From positions 1 to 24,814 of the forward strand of contig NW_025955490.1 in the NCBI RefSeq assembly GCF_022376445.1: DNA of 24,814 nt, written 5' to 3'. Numbering within the stretch: position 1 is the stretch's first letter; every line of letters begins with the position of its first letter. The notes beneath the pieces were generated by a model. That model worked only from the letters and a program-made list of their open reading frames with translations. It was not told the DNA's origin and did no database searches. The translations under genes and the position numbers were made by a program. Shown here piece by piece: positions 9,077 to 18,839 of this stretch. Source of the stretch: Fomitopsis serialis (Eukaryota; Basidiomycota; Agaricomycetes; Polyporales; Fomitopsidaceae).

Positions 9077-11630
9077 CGAGGAGCAGCAGCAGCAGGGCGA
9101 CGTAGCGGCGACGTGTGGCGACGTGGCATGTCGCGATCGGAGATTGAAGCCCCGTTTAGGGCAAGCAACTGTGGCGCTTCGGGTGCTCGAGTTCGTACAC
9201 GGCGCCGGCCTGCTGTATCCAGGTCGGTCCTCGCACCGGACATCCCTGTGTTATTCCATTGCTGAGGAAGTGCTCTGCGACATCACTGCTAGGACCATCG
9301 CATACCACCGGACTCTCGAGCAGCCTTCTCTGCGCCTGCACTTGCCATTTATGTATGTCTCAACGTTCAACTGGAAGCTCTTATGTCTCCACTTCTCGCG
9401 ACGAGAATTCGGCTACACTACTAGTAGAACTTTTCGGCATAACATGTCTGTGAACCTAGCGCTAAGTGGTTGAGCTGCTCGGAACACGCGGGAGCAATTA
9501 GAGGAGATGCTGCGAAGGAAAAGAGGAAAGGAACCACACGGATGGATGTAGCAAGCGCAGAAAACGGGCATGAAGATTTGAAACTCGCAGGTACGTCCTA
9601 GGATCCATGCCTTGGTGAGTGCGCTGACGAGCGATGAGCTCGTGGTCATGGTGCCTTCTTATCCGCCAGTGAGTCTACGCACCTGTGCACGCATCTGGCT
9701 TACATACTCTCTCGTGCTCCCACCCTCTGAGTCTCGCACACACCCTCAGCCGCCTGCTCTTGCTCGCCCACGCTTGCCCTCTTCCTAGCTTGCGCGCCCG
9801 CGCTCGTCCACTTGTTCATTCTCTTGCGAGCTCGGCCGACTGCCTGCCCGCCCCTGCTCGCCTTGCCGCCCGCTCCTTCTTGCTCACCGGCCCTCACCGT
9901 GACCCTTCTACTACGAAACCTACTTGCGTCCTTGCTGGCCCACTCACGCGCCCTATGCGCGACTTTTCCGTGATTGCTCAACACTCGCACGCGCAGCACC
10001 TGTACCCACGGTGGCGGCTTGTACTCGGAGCCGCCGGCACGCTCTCATAGTGCGCATTTCCCGTTCAGTACACCCTCGTCGCATCGTTACCGCAGTCCCA
10101 CGCAGCTCCTGTCATCGTCCTGGCCACCTCCAACGACGTTGCCCCGCAGCCGCGTCACCGCCCCGCCTCTCTGCCCCGCCCCGCCACGCCAACCAGCCAC
10201 CCCCGACCAATGTCGCACGCGATTACCTCACGCGGGCGCGCATCCCTCCTCCGCCTAGGGCCTCTACCTCCGACTCGGGGTTCACTCACCTGCCTACTCA
10301 CTTCTATACACTCGCCCGCCTGTCAATGTGCCTCATTGAACCTCGCGGACTTCAAGCTTGCCCGCTCATGTCCTCGTCTGCATCTGGCTTACCTGTACAC
10401 TCGCAGACCGCTCGTTCGCTGTCCCCTTCCCCAACATAGTCGCTCGCTTTGGACGGAGAAGAGCACGGTTACGAGCGATAGAGTAGAAGCCGCAGTGATA
10501 AAAGCTACTGTACATTAGTTTCATGTATTGTAAACTGGGTCGTTCGAATTGGATTGGGCGAAACCACCTAACGACAATTCATCCTGGATCAGGCCAGGGT
10601 ACTCGTAGTGAACATGAGCGAGCAGTAGTGAGGAGTAGGTACATTAGCGGCGCGATAGTTGCGTCGAGGACTATTCTAGGGCTATTGTAGCCGAGGGGGA
10701 TTTTCCTGATGCTGACGAAGCTCGACACAATTTATATCACGTCTAAGCGCTTCCGGCTACTTACAACTGTCAATCAAGCCCGCTTTGACAGATCCAATCA
10801 AGTTCACATGGCACAGCCGTAGATCTAGCGAGGCCCTCGTTTTTGCTGCCCTTTTTCCTCAATCGCACGTAGCCTGCTGTGTCTGGTGAGCAACTCAGAA
10901 TTTCCACTCGCGGTCTCGCATAACTTCGACCTACTACGCCATCGTATGTCGACCCCATTACACTGTCATAAATCATGAAAAGAGCCGCATCGGGATTGGC
11001 TCTGCTCTTGACAGCCTCATTTGATTCACGATCTCGTCGTTAGAGCAAACCACTTAATCTGCACACCATGCTAGGCTTCTATTTTCCCGGGTAGTACTGT
11101 AACACCTACTCTAGTTCTGGCGGAGGCTCAGGCTCCAATACGCGACCGCTTCAAGGTGCGCTGCGGGGCATCATTGGCCTAAGCATAGATCGGCGAGGCA
11201 CTTGCCTGCCGACGTCGCACTCAAGTATGCGACCGCCTTGTACTCTGCGGACGATATTTGCCAGAAAGAATCTATGTATGCGACGGTGACTTGAAGGCAT
11301 GAGCTATGTCGGGGGGCAGCGCGCTGCAGCCGTGGACCCACACGGGAGGCCCACACAAGCACGGCCCACAGGACAGGCAGATGTCAATGAAGGACGCAGA
11401 TGGTATCGCCGAAGCCCGAGGAGGATCGCGTATCGGTGCATCTCGTACCTTCTTGCCCTGGCACTGCCACTCGCGCCGATCACGACCCATCCGTCACGGT
11501 GAGCAAAACATCCGCGCGAATCAGACAACGTCACCGCGAGGGCACTGAGTACTTACTGACACTCGTTTCGGGATTGATAAACAGCGATGCGGCTTGGGCA
11601 GTGATGCCGCGACGCTGCAGAGGCAAGATC

Positions 11631-12113
11631 TCAGGCCTTGACTCCGTTCCTCACCAGGACCTTCCAATCCCTCCCCGGCCACGAAGACGATCTCCGTGCT
11701 GAGCCTGTCCGTGTTCCAGATCGTCTCGCTCGGCGCGCATGCGGGCTGCGCGACGCGGAACAGCTCGACCGGCGCGGCGACGATCCCCAGGTCCGCGAGC
11801 GTCGCCGGCGGACCATCAGGGCGATGTGGCGGTCCGACTCAGAGGTGAGCGCGTTCGTCGAGGACGAGTTGGCAGGCGGTACCGAAGGCGACTGTGGGTG
11901 ACGTGACGGGTGAGTATAAGTGAAGCGGAGGGAGGAGTGACAGTGGTGCATTCCCTGCGCGCCGTGCATCTTCGTGTGGACGGTGTGGTCACGGTGGTCG
12001 ATGGCTGTGAGGCCATTATGGACGTAGCCGAGCACCGGCTTAGCGTATAGCACGATGGAGGAGCGATGGCGAGAGGTGCTCACAGCATGTGCGGCGACGA
12101 GACCCCCGACTCG
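11631..12113 (-). pseudogene. 5'-truncated dead copy of the glycerol dehydrogenase gene
   Basis: This matches exons 3 (end), 4 and 5 of the intact gene at 20321-21889, with recognisable intron remnants between them. It starts near FRVGGLVAAHA, the first metal-ligand His region, keeps HNGLTAID and MHG (second metal His) and SESDRHIALMV, and ends with RDWKVLVRNGVKA and TGA at 11631-11633. It is dead: the first two-thirds are absent, about 12 bases are missing after IALMV (the VSVGLP part), and about 20 more before the final GRDWK, so frames are broken. Homology stops at about 12113, exactly where unit B begins. It sits between units A and B. Confidence 0.85.
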
Positions 12114-12175
12114 AAACATGGCGATCGAGGCATTGAAGCCGAGGCAATCCGAGAAAGAGACGGGCGGGTGAGGGT

Positions 12176-12560
12176 ACCTTCGCGCCGCGCTAAAGGGCCA
12201 CGAGGCGGACGCCTGGACGAAGGCAAACGAGGTTCTGACTGAGTTTAGGAATTCAGAGCAGGGCAGGGTGCGGTACATCCAGAAGCGGCGCCGACTGGGC
12301 GCTGATGTCCTTGATTTATGCCGCACGGGACGAGGACGGGAGCGAAGGATCGCCGGTATTCAACTCCAACCCTGACGTTCACGAGTTGGGCGGCGCGCTC
12401 CAGACGAGTTCCTTGCACACGCGACCTCTCTGTTTCCGCGATTAAAGACATTCCCGCCACTACTCAGGGAACTACGGGCGTCATCGGCGCCGCAAAGAAG
12501 TGTTGCTAGTGCTGGGCCTGGCTCGCAGAGCATCTCGCTCGGCACATGGACCCGCACCAG
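12176..12560 (+). repeat. Duplicated block X, copy 2
   Basis: This is the partner of 6187-6560. In frame it reads RAALKGHEADAWTKANEVLTEF and, further on in another frame, PDVHELGGALQTSSLHTRPL with a TAA stop at about 12445. The two copies are clearly related over nearly 380 bp, with differences spread throughout. Not recognised as any known gene. Confidence 0.45.
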
Positions 12561-13100
12561 GCGTTGAGGAGGGACGTCGCACGATCCCAGGTACCGTATA
12601 CCCCTGGGCGCTGCCACCAGGTCTGCCGTCCGCGGTCTTGGACGCGCTGAAGGACGCACTCGTGGAGAGGCTGAGGTCCGCTCTGGCGACGTATGTCTTA
12701 GAGCAGGAGAGGCGAGACGGCTGGCCTGCGCGGAATCTGATATGGAGGGAATTCCAGATTTTATGGCGTATGCTTCATCATTATGCGACAGCCCATAGCT
12801 CATAGCGTTCTGATTCATGAATTTGCTCATGACAAGGCGACGGTGTGGTAGCCAGGAGACATCGGGGCGGACATGGAATGCACATGGTAAGACGGCAAAC
12901 TGCTTCCTGCGGTGCGCTGGAGGCCGCGGGGCCTGTGCGTACCGCGGCGGGAGCATGTTAGAGCGCACTGACAGCTACACCAGCTGTACAAGTGCTCATT
13001 CGTCGAGGCTTCAGTAATAGGTAAGCACCTTATAGACAGCCGTTCACTGTCAGACTCGACGGAGGCTCGAGCGATCTCGTCGCGCACGGAACCGAGTGTG
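12561..13100 (+). other. Stretch with an unidentified coding-like frame and no named gene
   Basis: A plus-strand frame ending at 12805 has an Ala/Leu-rich helical part, LPSAVLDALKDALVERLRSA then LATYVLEQERRDGW, with C/G-ending codons typical of real exons here. No start, partner exon or family was identified. Slightly downstream, 12831-12886 matches 19551-19605 and ends at a GTAAG donor-like site in both copies, but this copy has an in-frame TAG in one of the two plausible frames. These are probably remnants of one unknown gene. Confidence 0.25.
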
Positions 13101-13495
13101 AGTCCCTTTGTTTGCTCACTCGAGAGATACATATAAAGGTGACTAAGCAAAGGAATTGCCCGTCGTGACTCCAAGACACGATTTGGCCATTCGGTTCATC
13201 ATTTACCTGCTCTGGCGCTTGTTGCCTGTGGTACGTCGGCGACTGCATGTGGCAAGGAAGTCTATGGCGAGCACCATCTCAGCAATCATATCACTCAGGC
13301 CCATTTGAACGGTGTACCCGAGAGTCGCTTTACGGGAACCATTCAGGTGAGTCAGAAGTTCCGAGCACACATTTCATCACGGGCGACATCCGAGTCAGAT
13401 GCACACCGGGTTTTCACGACTCAACAATTCCATTCCACTTTCTATCACGTACTGCGACGTCAAGTAATATGTTGCGGGCGACGTACTAGCCTGCA

Positions 13496-14257
13496 CTAGT
13501 CCAAGTCGTCCACGTCCGTCCTGGCGAATACCACATCCTCCCATGCGCGCGCGAACAACTCGTCCTCCTCGGTTGCCCTCGCAAGCAAATGCTCGTCAAC
13601 CCCCCTCCGATGCTTAGTGACAACAATGGAAGGAATCTTGTGACCATTAGGGTTCCGAGGTGCCTGACTTGGAAATGGTTGTTTCCGTATTTGGCCCTTC
13701 TTAGGATGCGGAGACGGGTCGCGTGGAGGCTTCCATGGTGTTTTGTTCGATGAACGACCTTCTCTCCCTCGGGCCATTAGGTCCCGAGCGTAGAGCTCGT
13801 CAAGCTGCCTCCGCTTCGACGGCTGCGGCTTATGATCCGGACTCATCTCAGAGAGCCCCGCTTCACCCGACTCCTTCGAACCTGGCGGTGGGTGTAGCGG
13901 TGGCAAAGCGTTTTGACGGTGCGGTTTCGGTTTGACGGGCGGCTTACCCGACTTCTTCGAACCTGGCGGTGGGTGTAGCGGTGGCAAAGCGTTTTGACGG
14001 CGCGGCTTCGGTTTGGCGGGCGGTTTGACGTGCTGTTCTGCCCGTCGGAAGATCAGGTCCGAGCGTAGAGCTCGTCGTCAAAGCTGCGCTGTGCGAGCGC
14101 ATCCTCTTCGACAGCACGGAGACCGCTGCGATGTATCGTGAGTGGACGCTAGTCATGAGAACGAAGGGGAGGAGACTCACAGTCCCGATGGGGCGGCTAG
14201 TGCAGGTGCCGCGGCGGCTGCGATGAGCACAGCGGATATAACGGCGGAGTAGTGCAT
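13496..14257 (-). pseudogene. Small secreted protein family, copy B (one-base deletion)
   Basis: Exon 1 (14181-14257) and the 55-nt intron (14126-14180) are almost or fully identical to copy C: the intron shows no difference and exon 1 one base. They encode the signal peptide MHYSAVISAVLIAAAAAPAL then AAPSG. Exon 2 (13496-14125) begins in frame but reaches a stop just after DDELYAR. Near 14059-14061 one C is missing from a run present in copies A, C and D. The summed exons are 707 nt, one short of 236 codons. With the frame followed beyond the break, the tail is intact: KRRQLDELYARDLM, then LLARATEED, LFARAWED and a DDLD end. The linker carries an 81-bp tandem duplication. It could be a recent pseudogene or a sequencing error. 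Confidence 0.75.
13865..14026. repeat. 81-bp in-frame tandem duplication within copy B
   Basis: 13865-13945 and 13946-14026 are near-identical, starting ACCCGACT(C/T)CTTCGAACC. The period of 81 bases adds exactly 27 codons, encoding a Pro/Lys-rich segment (VKPKPHRQNALPPLHPPPGS) twice. The other copies have a single version of this segment. Confidence 0.85.
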
Positions 14258-15380
14258 GTTCGACGTGGCAGGGCGTAAGAAAGGCGTGAAAGAAGGGAAT
14301 TGAAGTCGTCAAAAAAGGGAAGGCTGGGGGCGATGGTCCGGTCAGTCTGAGGTATAACGCGTCGAAACAACCTGAAGGCTACTCACTAACCAGCACCTTC
14401 GCCTGTGGTGAGCTCGAAAGAGGAATGAGCTGAGGTACGCCGACGAAGCTCGATGCAATTTATATCATGTCTAAACGCTTCCCCGCACTTCGATGGGCCG
14501 TGACAGATACTGTCAATCAAGTGGGCATCATATTCAATCAAGTACGCATCAGATACAAAGGCGCAGTCTTAGCTCTATCGAACACCCTCGGTTTTGATGT
14601 CATTTCTCGCTTAATAGCACGTAGGCTCACTTTCGAATTCGCGCTCACTCATTCCTATAGTACTGTGGAACCCGTAGCCTCTAGTATCGTGGAACCTGTA
14701 GTATCGTGGAACCTGTAGTATCGTGAAACCTGTAGTATCGTGGAATCTGTAGCCTGAGTATCGTGGAACCGGTTATTACAGAACTACTCTGTGTCCGGTG
14801 AGCAACTCACAAGTTTCCACTCGCGGTCCCACACCATCGTACGCAACACGATCCCATCAAACACTTCATAAACGTTGAAAGAGCGGCATCAGGTTGTGTC
14901 GATTTTGCTCTTGCTAGTCTCACTTGAGTCTCACTGCTGGATCAAATCACATATTCTACACACCATCCAAGCCTTCGCGTTCCAGTTAGCACTGTAACGC
15001 CTGCTGGCGGGGGCTTATGCTCAAAAACGCGACAGCTTGTGCTCTGCGAGGCATTGGCCTCAGTACAGATGCTCCACGTGTGCCCACCGACGGCAATAGT
15101 CTGCAAGAAACAACCATGTATAAGCTATATCCCGGGGGGACAGACGGTGTTGCAGCGGAGGACTCATAAGGGAAATATCGCCGAAGCTGAGGCTCTTCGT
15201 GTAGCGGTGCTGGCCTCTCGCCTAACGGCTGGATCACGACGCACAACAAAGCTTCCGCGAATCAGTAATCCTAACGAAGGCACTGACCCTGATTTTGGGA
15301 ATTGATGCTGATGGCGATACCGAGCTCGGGCAGTGGCGCCTCCGACGCAACTGAGTGATGTTCAGCGGAGTCGTTCATAT
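14258..15380. other. Upstream flank of copy B; no separate gene seen
   Basis: The flank is shared with units A, C and D. It includes the TATA-like box (about 14352-14356) and a minisatellite. An 83-codon frame starting MSKRFPALRWAV at 14467 is broken by a one-base difference at the matching place in unit C, so it is not conserved as protein. Confidence 0.5.
14658..14772. repeat. 17-bp minisatellite, unit B version (about six units)
   Basis: The unit TAGTATCGTGGAACCTG is perfect at 14682 and 14699, with close variants at 14658, 14716, 14733 and 14757, and short TAGCCT(C/G) spacers. The matching place in unit C has about four units. Confidence 0.85.
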
Positions 15381-15382
15381 TG

Positions 15383-15687
15383 TACTATTTCGACCATGGG
15401 TTCGCGGGGTGTGACCCGTGACCAACGAACTTGCAAAATTCCTAGTTCACAGTGTCTGGTGACCTGTGACCACAGAACTTGGATAGTTCACAGGTGGCCG
15501 GGGCAGGCGGCGGGCGACCGCCTTTGCTACTAGTAGCACTGCGCCGCAGGCCCGAAAATGCTTTCGTATACCTGTGACCGCCTACGGGAATCCTTGGTTC
15601 AGACCCCTCTGTGACCTGTGACATGTGAACTGAAACCCTAGTTCGAGGGGGGTGCGACCTATGACCGAACCTATGGTCGAAAAAGTA
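15383..15687. mobile_element. About 305-bp MITE-like element with terminal inverted repeats
   Basis: The left end, TACTATTTCGACCATGGG, and the right end read backwards, TACTTTTTCGACCATAGG, agree apart from two bases and continue with TTCG on both sides. The flanks are CATATTG on the left and CAGTATTG on the right, which looks like an 8-bp target duplication with one base lost. Unit C has an uninterrupted version of the same place (about 18480-18492, TTCATGTTGTGACCATC), so the insertion can be read directly. The interior carries several GTGACC(T/C)GTGAC words in both orientations and no gene. Size, ends and duplication would suit a hAT-type MITE. Confidence 0.75.
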
Positions 15688-16783
15688 CAGTATTGTCACC
15701 ATCATGCTGATGGGTGGCGAGCTTCTGTAGAGAGACTCAGTGAGCGGGTTTGAGGGAATCATGGCGGCCCAGGCGTCGAAGTCGAGGCATTTGAGGAGGA
15801 ACAGATGAAGGGTGGTTGAGAAGAGGATCGTGCTTGATCGTGCGTAAGTTAAGTATGTAAGTACCAAACGCTGGCATCGCTCATCGCCGAACCAGCATTA
15901 GATAAGCACCCGCCTCATGTGATTACTACTTTGAGACACCGAGTCCAGACCGATCCCTCCACGACTCGAGCCTGAGCGATCTCGACAGAGGCAAAAGTGA
16001 GTCTCAAGTTTCTCTGCGCACCTCTGCGCACTCGATAAGTGTTATTCTGAACCACGACGAAAGTCCTAGCATAGTGCAGACGATCTCAAGCAAGCGATTC
16101 GCCGCGCCAGCACTGCTCTAGGCATCGTACACCCATGGCCACTGGGTCAGCCTTCAGCAGCTAGCGCTATTTCCAAACTTATAGTATGTCCAGACTTGCA
16201 CCGAAGCGGAGGTCGGTCTCGGTGCTCACCATCGAACACGGCAGTGTCGAGGGCTAGCCAGACCATGGCGGGTGCACTGGTCGAACGGCAGACGAAGCGG
16301 ATTACCTGGAGTAAAGACCGCGACGTCTTCCGTTTGTACACATTGTTATCCGAGCGCAGCGGTCGTCTCGCAATGTCCGGAGTGACACAATCTGGAGATC
16401 GAGGATGAACGCCGCGCGTCCGATTAAACCGCGAGCTACGCGGCATTGAGAATAGAGGTGAATAATTGAAGGATTCTGTGCCCGTCGTGACTTCAAGACG
16501 AAGACGGTTTGGTCATTTGGCTCATCATTTGCCTGCTGTAGGTCTTGTTGCCTGCAGCACGCCGGTGACTGTGCGACCGATCATATGTGTGTGGCAAGTC
16601 GTTCAGGCCCATTTGAACAGTTCACCCAGGGGTCGCATTATGGGAAGTAGGTGAGTGAGAAATCCTGAGCACACATCTCATCACCGACGGCATCAGAGGC
16701 ACACCGTGCTTTCACGACTCAACAATTCCATTCCACTGTCTATCACATACTGGGACGTCAAGTAGTCCGTTTGGTAGCCTGCA

Positions 16784-17303
16784 CTAATTCAAGTCATCCA
16801 TGTCCAGCCTAGCGAACACCGCATCCTCCCATGCGCGCGCGAACAGCTTGTCCTCCTCGGTTGCCCTCGCAAGCAAATACTCGTCCGAGTCGTCAAGCGC
16901 CCTCAGCTTCGGCCGGGACTTCGATTCCGAGTCGTGCGGATCATGAACCGGGTTCTTCTCAGGGAACGACAATTCATTTGGATTCCGAGTCTTCGAACCT
17001 GGGCGTGGGCGTATCAGCAAAGCGTTTTGACGGCGCGGCTTCGGTTTGGCGGGCGGTTTGGCGGGCGGTTTGACGTGCTTTTCTGCCCGTCGGAAGATCA
17101 GGTCCCGGGCGTAGAGCTCGTCGTCAAAGCTGCGCTGTGCGAGCGCATCCTCTTCTACAGCACGGAGACCGCTGCGATGTATCGTGAGTGGACGCTAGTC
17201 ATGAGAACGAAGGGGAGGAGACTCACAGTCCCGATGGGGCGGCTAGTGCAGGTGCCGCGGCGGCTGCGATAAGCACAGCGGATATAACGGCGGAGTAGTG
17301 CAT
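16784..17303 (-). CDS. Small secreted protein with (L/F)(Y/F/L)AR repeats, copy C (intact)
   Basis: Exons 17227-17303 (77 nt) and 16784-17171 (388 nt) give 154 aa; the 55-nt intron (17172-17226) has a GTGAGT donor and ends GCAG. The signal peptide is MHYSAVISAVLIAAAAAPAL plus A21, with cleavage expected before APSG. The mature protein opens with GLRAVEEDALAQRSFDDELY (27-46), continuing ARDLIFRRAEK. Next comes a basic Lys/Pro linker with an imperfect KPPA repeat, then a polar middle, and an acidic tail (119-154) with LLARATEED, LFARAWED and VFARLD, ending DDLN. It lacks the second DELYARD module of copies A and B, hence its shorter length. A TATA-like box lies about 97 bp upstream. The gene is secreted by prediction; its role is unknown. 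It is not a hydrophobin or a CaaX pheromone precursor, since it lacks the Cys pattern and the CaaX end. Confidence 0.78.
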
Positions 17304-17706
17304 GTTCGACGTGGCAGGGCGTAAGAAAGGCGTGAAAGAAGGGAATTGAAGTCGTCAAAAAAGGGAAGGCTGGGGGCAATGGTCCGGTCAGTCTGAGGGT
17401 ATAACGCGTCGAAACAACCTGAAGGCTACTCACTAACCAGCACCTTCGCCTGTGGGTGAGCTCGAAAGAGGAATGAGCTGAGGTACGCCGACGAAGCTCG
17501 ACGCAATTTATATCATGTCTAAGCGCTTCCCCGTACTTCGATGGGGTCGTGACAGATACTGTCAATCAAGTACGCATCATATTCAATTAAGTACGCATCA
17601 GATACAAAGGCGCAGCCTTAGCTCTATCGAACACCCTCGGTTTTGATGTCATTTCTCGCTGAATAGCACGTAGGCTCACTTTCGAATTCGCGCTCACTCA
17701 TTCCTG

Positions 17707-17781
17707 TAGTACCGTGGAACCCGTAGCCTCTAGTAACGTGGAACCTGTACTATTGTGGGACCTGTAGTATCGTGAAACCCG
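17707..17781. repeat. 17-bp minisatellite, unit C version (about four units)
   Basis: Same family as 14658-14772: variants of TAGTATCGTGGAACCTG with one TAGCCTC spacer. It is two units shorter than in unit B. Confidence 0.75.
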
Positions 17782-18509
17782 GTTTTTACAAAACTACTCT
17801 GTGTCCGATGAGCCACTCAAAAGAGTCCACTCGCGGTCTCACTCACTTCAACCTCGTCCCCCACCATCATATGCGACACGATCCCATCAAACACTCCATG
17901 AATCGTGAAAGAGCGGCATCATGATCAGGCTGTGTCGATTCTGCTCTTGCTAGTCTCACTTGAGTCTCACTGCTGGATCAAATCACATATTATGTGCACC
18001 CTACTAACCTTCGCGTTTTCCCGCTGGCACTGTACTAACGCCTGCTGGCCGGATCTCATGCTCAAATACGCGACAACTTGTGCTCTGCGAGGCATTGGCC
18101 TCAGTACAGATGCGAATCGCGTGTCCACCGACAATAATTTGCAAGAAACAACTATGTATGCGGCGATAAAAACGCACAAATATGCCGGGGGACAACGTGT
18201 TGCAGCGGTGGACCCATAAGGGAAACAAGATACGCACACGGCAAAACTTGAGCAAAACACGCAGACAGACAGACGGAGACGCAGATGGTATATATCACCG
18301 AAGCTAAGGCCCTTCGTACATCTGGCCTCTCGCCTAACGACTGGATCACGACGCACCCATTCACAAAGCCTCCGCGAATCAGAAATCCTAACGAAGGTAC
18401 ACTGACACTGATTTTGGGGATTGATGGCGATGGCGATTTCGGGCATGGGCAGTGGTGCCTTTGGTGCCGTCAGCGGACTCGTTCATGTTGTGACCATCAT
18501 GCTGATGGG

Positions 18510-18747
18510 TGGCGAGCTTCTCTAGAGCGATTGCCAAGAGTGTAGGAGATAGCTTGCTCTATGGTGTGAGCATTGAGGTCTGTGATCAGTAACAGCCGAC
18601 GCAGGGACAGGGGACCCGGAGAAGAACGCACGGATGACACCTGCAGAGACTTGACCGTCGATCCACTTGACCGCGTCGGGGAAGGAGATATGGCGCTTGG
18701 AGACATCGGCGTCGGTACAGTCGGGGCCCGGTGAACGTAGCGAACAT
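18510..18747 (-). pseudogene. Frameshifted 5' fragment of an unidentified gene
   Basis: Downstream of a TATA box an ATG at 18747 opens MFATFTGP. The coding-like frame then continues one base out of step as DCTDADVSKRHISFPDAVKW, followed by IDGQVSAGVIRAFFSGSPVP, with C/G-ending codons. After another shift it reads DLNAHTIEQAISYTLGNRSR and stops at the unit C end sequence. The frames suggest one former protein with at least two indels, cut off by the unit boundary. I cannot name the family. Confidence 0.35.
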
Positions 18748-18832
18748 GATAACTAGGATGCGAGGGTCGTCACTCGAAAGCCGGATGTGCGGGCTGGCTG
18801 AAGTTGAATCTGCTGGTAGAGCCTGCACGGGC

Positions 18833-18839
18833 TTATATA
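18833..18839 (-). promoter_or_regulatory. TATA box upstream of the fragment at 18510-18747
   Basis: On the minus strand GATATATAAG is a textbook TATA box, about 87-93 bp before the ATG at 18747. This spacing matches that seen in the secreted-protein genes. Confidence 0.5.

Larger units (their letters stand above)
7699..10711. mobile_element. About 3.0-kb DNA-transposon-like element with terminal inverted repeats, probably non-autonomous
   Basis: The ends are inverted copies: left CATCAGGAAAACCCCCCTGG, and the right end read backwards CATCAGGAAAATCCCCCTCG, continuing with GGCTA and then AATAG(T/C)CCTA on both sides. Subterminal motifs such as GATAGTTGCG and TAGTCCTA recur near both ends, and a CTAAATAG-TC-CTATTTAG palindrome sits at 7719-7736. 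The interior has a purine-rich arm (about 8400-8750) and a pyrimidine-rich arm (about 9690-10440) made of similar words in opposite orientation. The element interrupts sequence that is continuous in units B, C and D. No transposase was recognised and no clear target-site duplication remains, so the superfamily is open; CA..TG ends would suit hAT. A phosphatase-like gene fragment lies inside. Confidence 0.7.
6560..11610. repeat. Duplicated unit A, split by a 3-kb transposon-like insertion
   Basis: Unit A holds a shared 3' flank (about 6580-6830), secreted-protein gene copy A, a shared upstream flank up to 7693, and, after the insertion at 7699-10711, the rest of the upstream flank (10712-11610). 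The flank after the insertion, starting TGACGAAGCTCGACACAATT, continues where units B, C and D run on without interruption (about 14440, 17485 and 24490). The right end carries the same GATTGAT...GGGCAGTG(A/G)TGCC sequence as unit C. No additional conserved gene is evident in 10712-11610: frames open there in one unit are broken in the others. Confidence 0.65.
12115..15735. repeat. Duplicated unit B
   Basis: The left edge (ATGGCGATCGAGGCATTGAA) resembles the left edges of units C (about 15760) and D (about 22788). The unit contains block X copy 2, a more divergent stretch, the shared 3' flank, secreted-gene copy B, the shared upstream flank to about 15380 and, after the MITE insertion, the closing sequence GATGGGTGGCGAGCTTCT that also ends unit C at about 18500-18522. 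Confidence 0.6.
15738..18520. repeat. Duplicated unit C
   Basis: It begins at AGTGAGCGGGTTTGAGGGAA, as does unit D at about 22766, and the two run in parallel through about 16780, diverging mainly by small indels. It then contains the intact secreted-gene copy C, the shared upstream flank with a shorter 17-bp minisatellite (17707-17781), and the same end sequence as unit B (GATGGGTGGCGAGCTTCT). On the minus strand the left end encodes a short shared peptide LDFDAW in units C and D, from no gene I know. Confidence 0.65.

Noticed and set aside
12360..12968. 202-codon minus-strand frame sharing GGNVFNRGNREV with 6288-6509
   Set aside because: The shared peptide follows from DNA similarity of block X; similarity stops abruptly and the remainder is low-complexity. 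The plus-strand reading has a better pattern of silent changes.
14467..14718. 83-codon plus-strand frame MSKRFPALRW in unit B
   Set aside because: The equivalent sequence in unit C (17515 on) has a one-base difference that changes the frame; the DNA is conserved as promoter flank, not as protein.
16784..17303. Secreted family as mating-pheromone precursors or hydrophobins
   Set aside because: No C-terminal CaaX box and no eight-cysteine pattern; the mature proteins contain essentially no cysteine.
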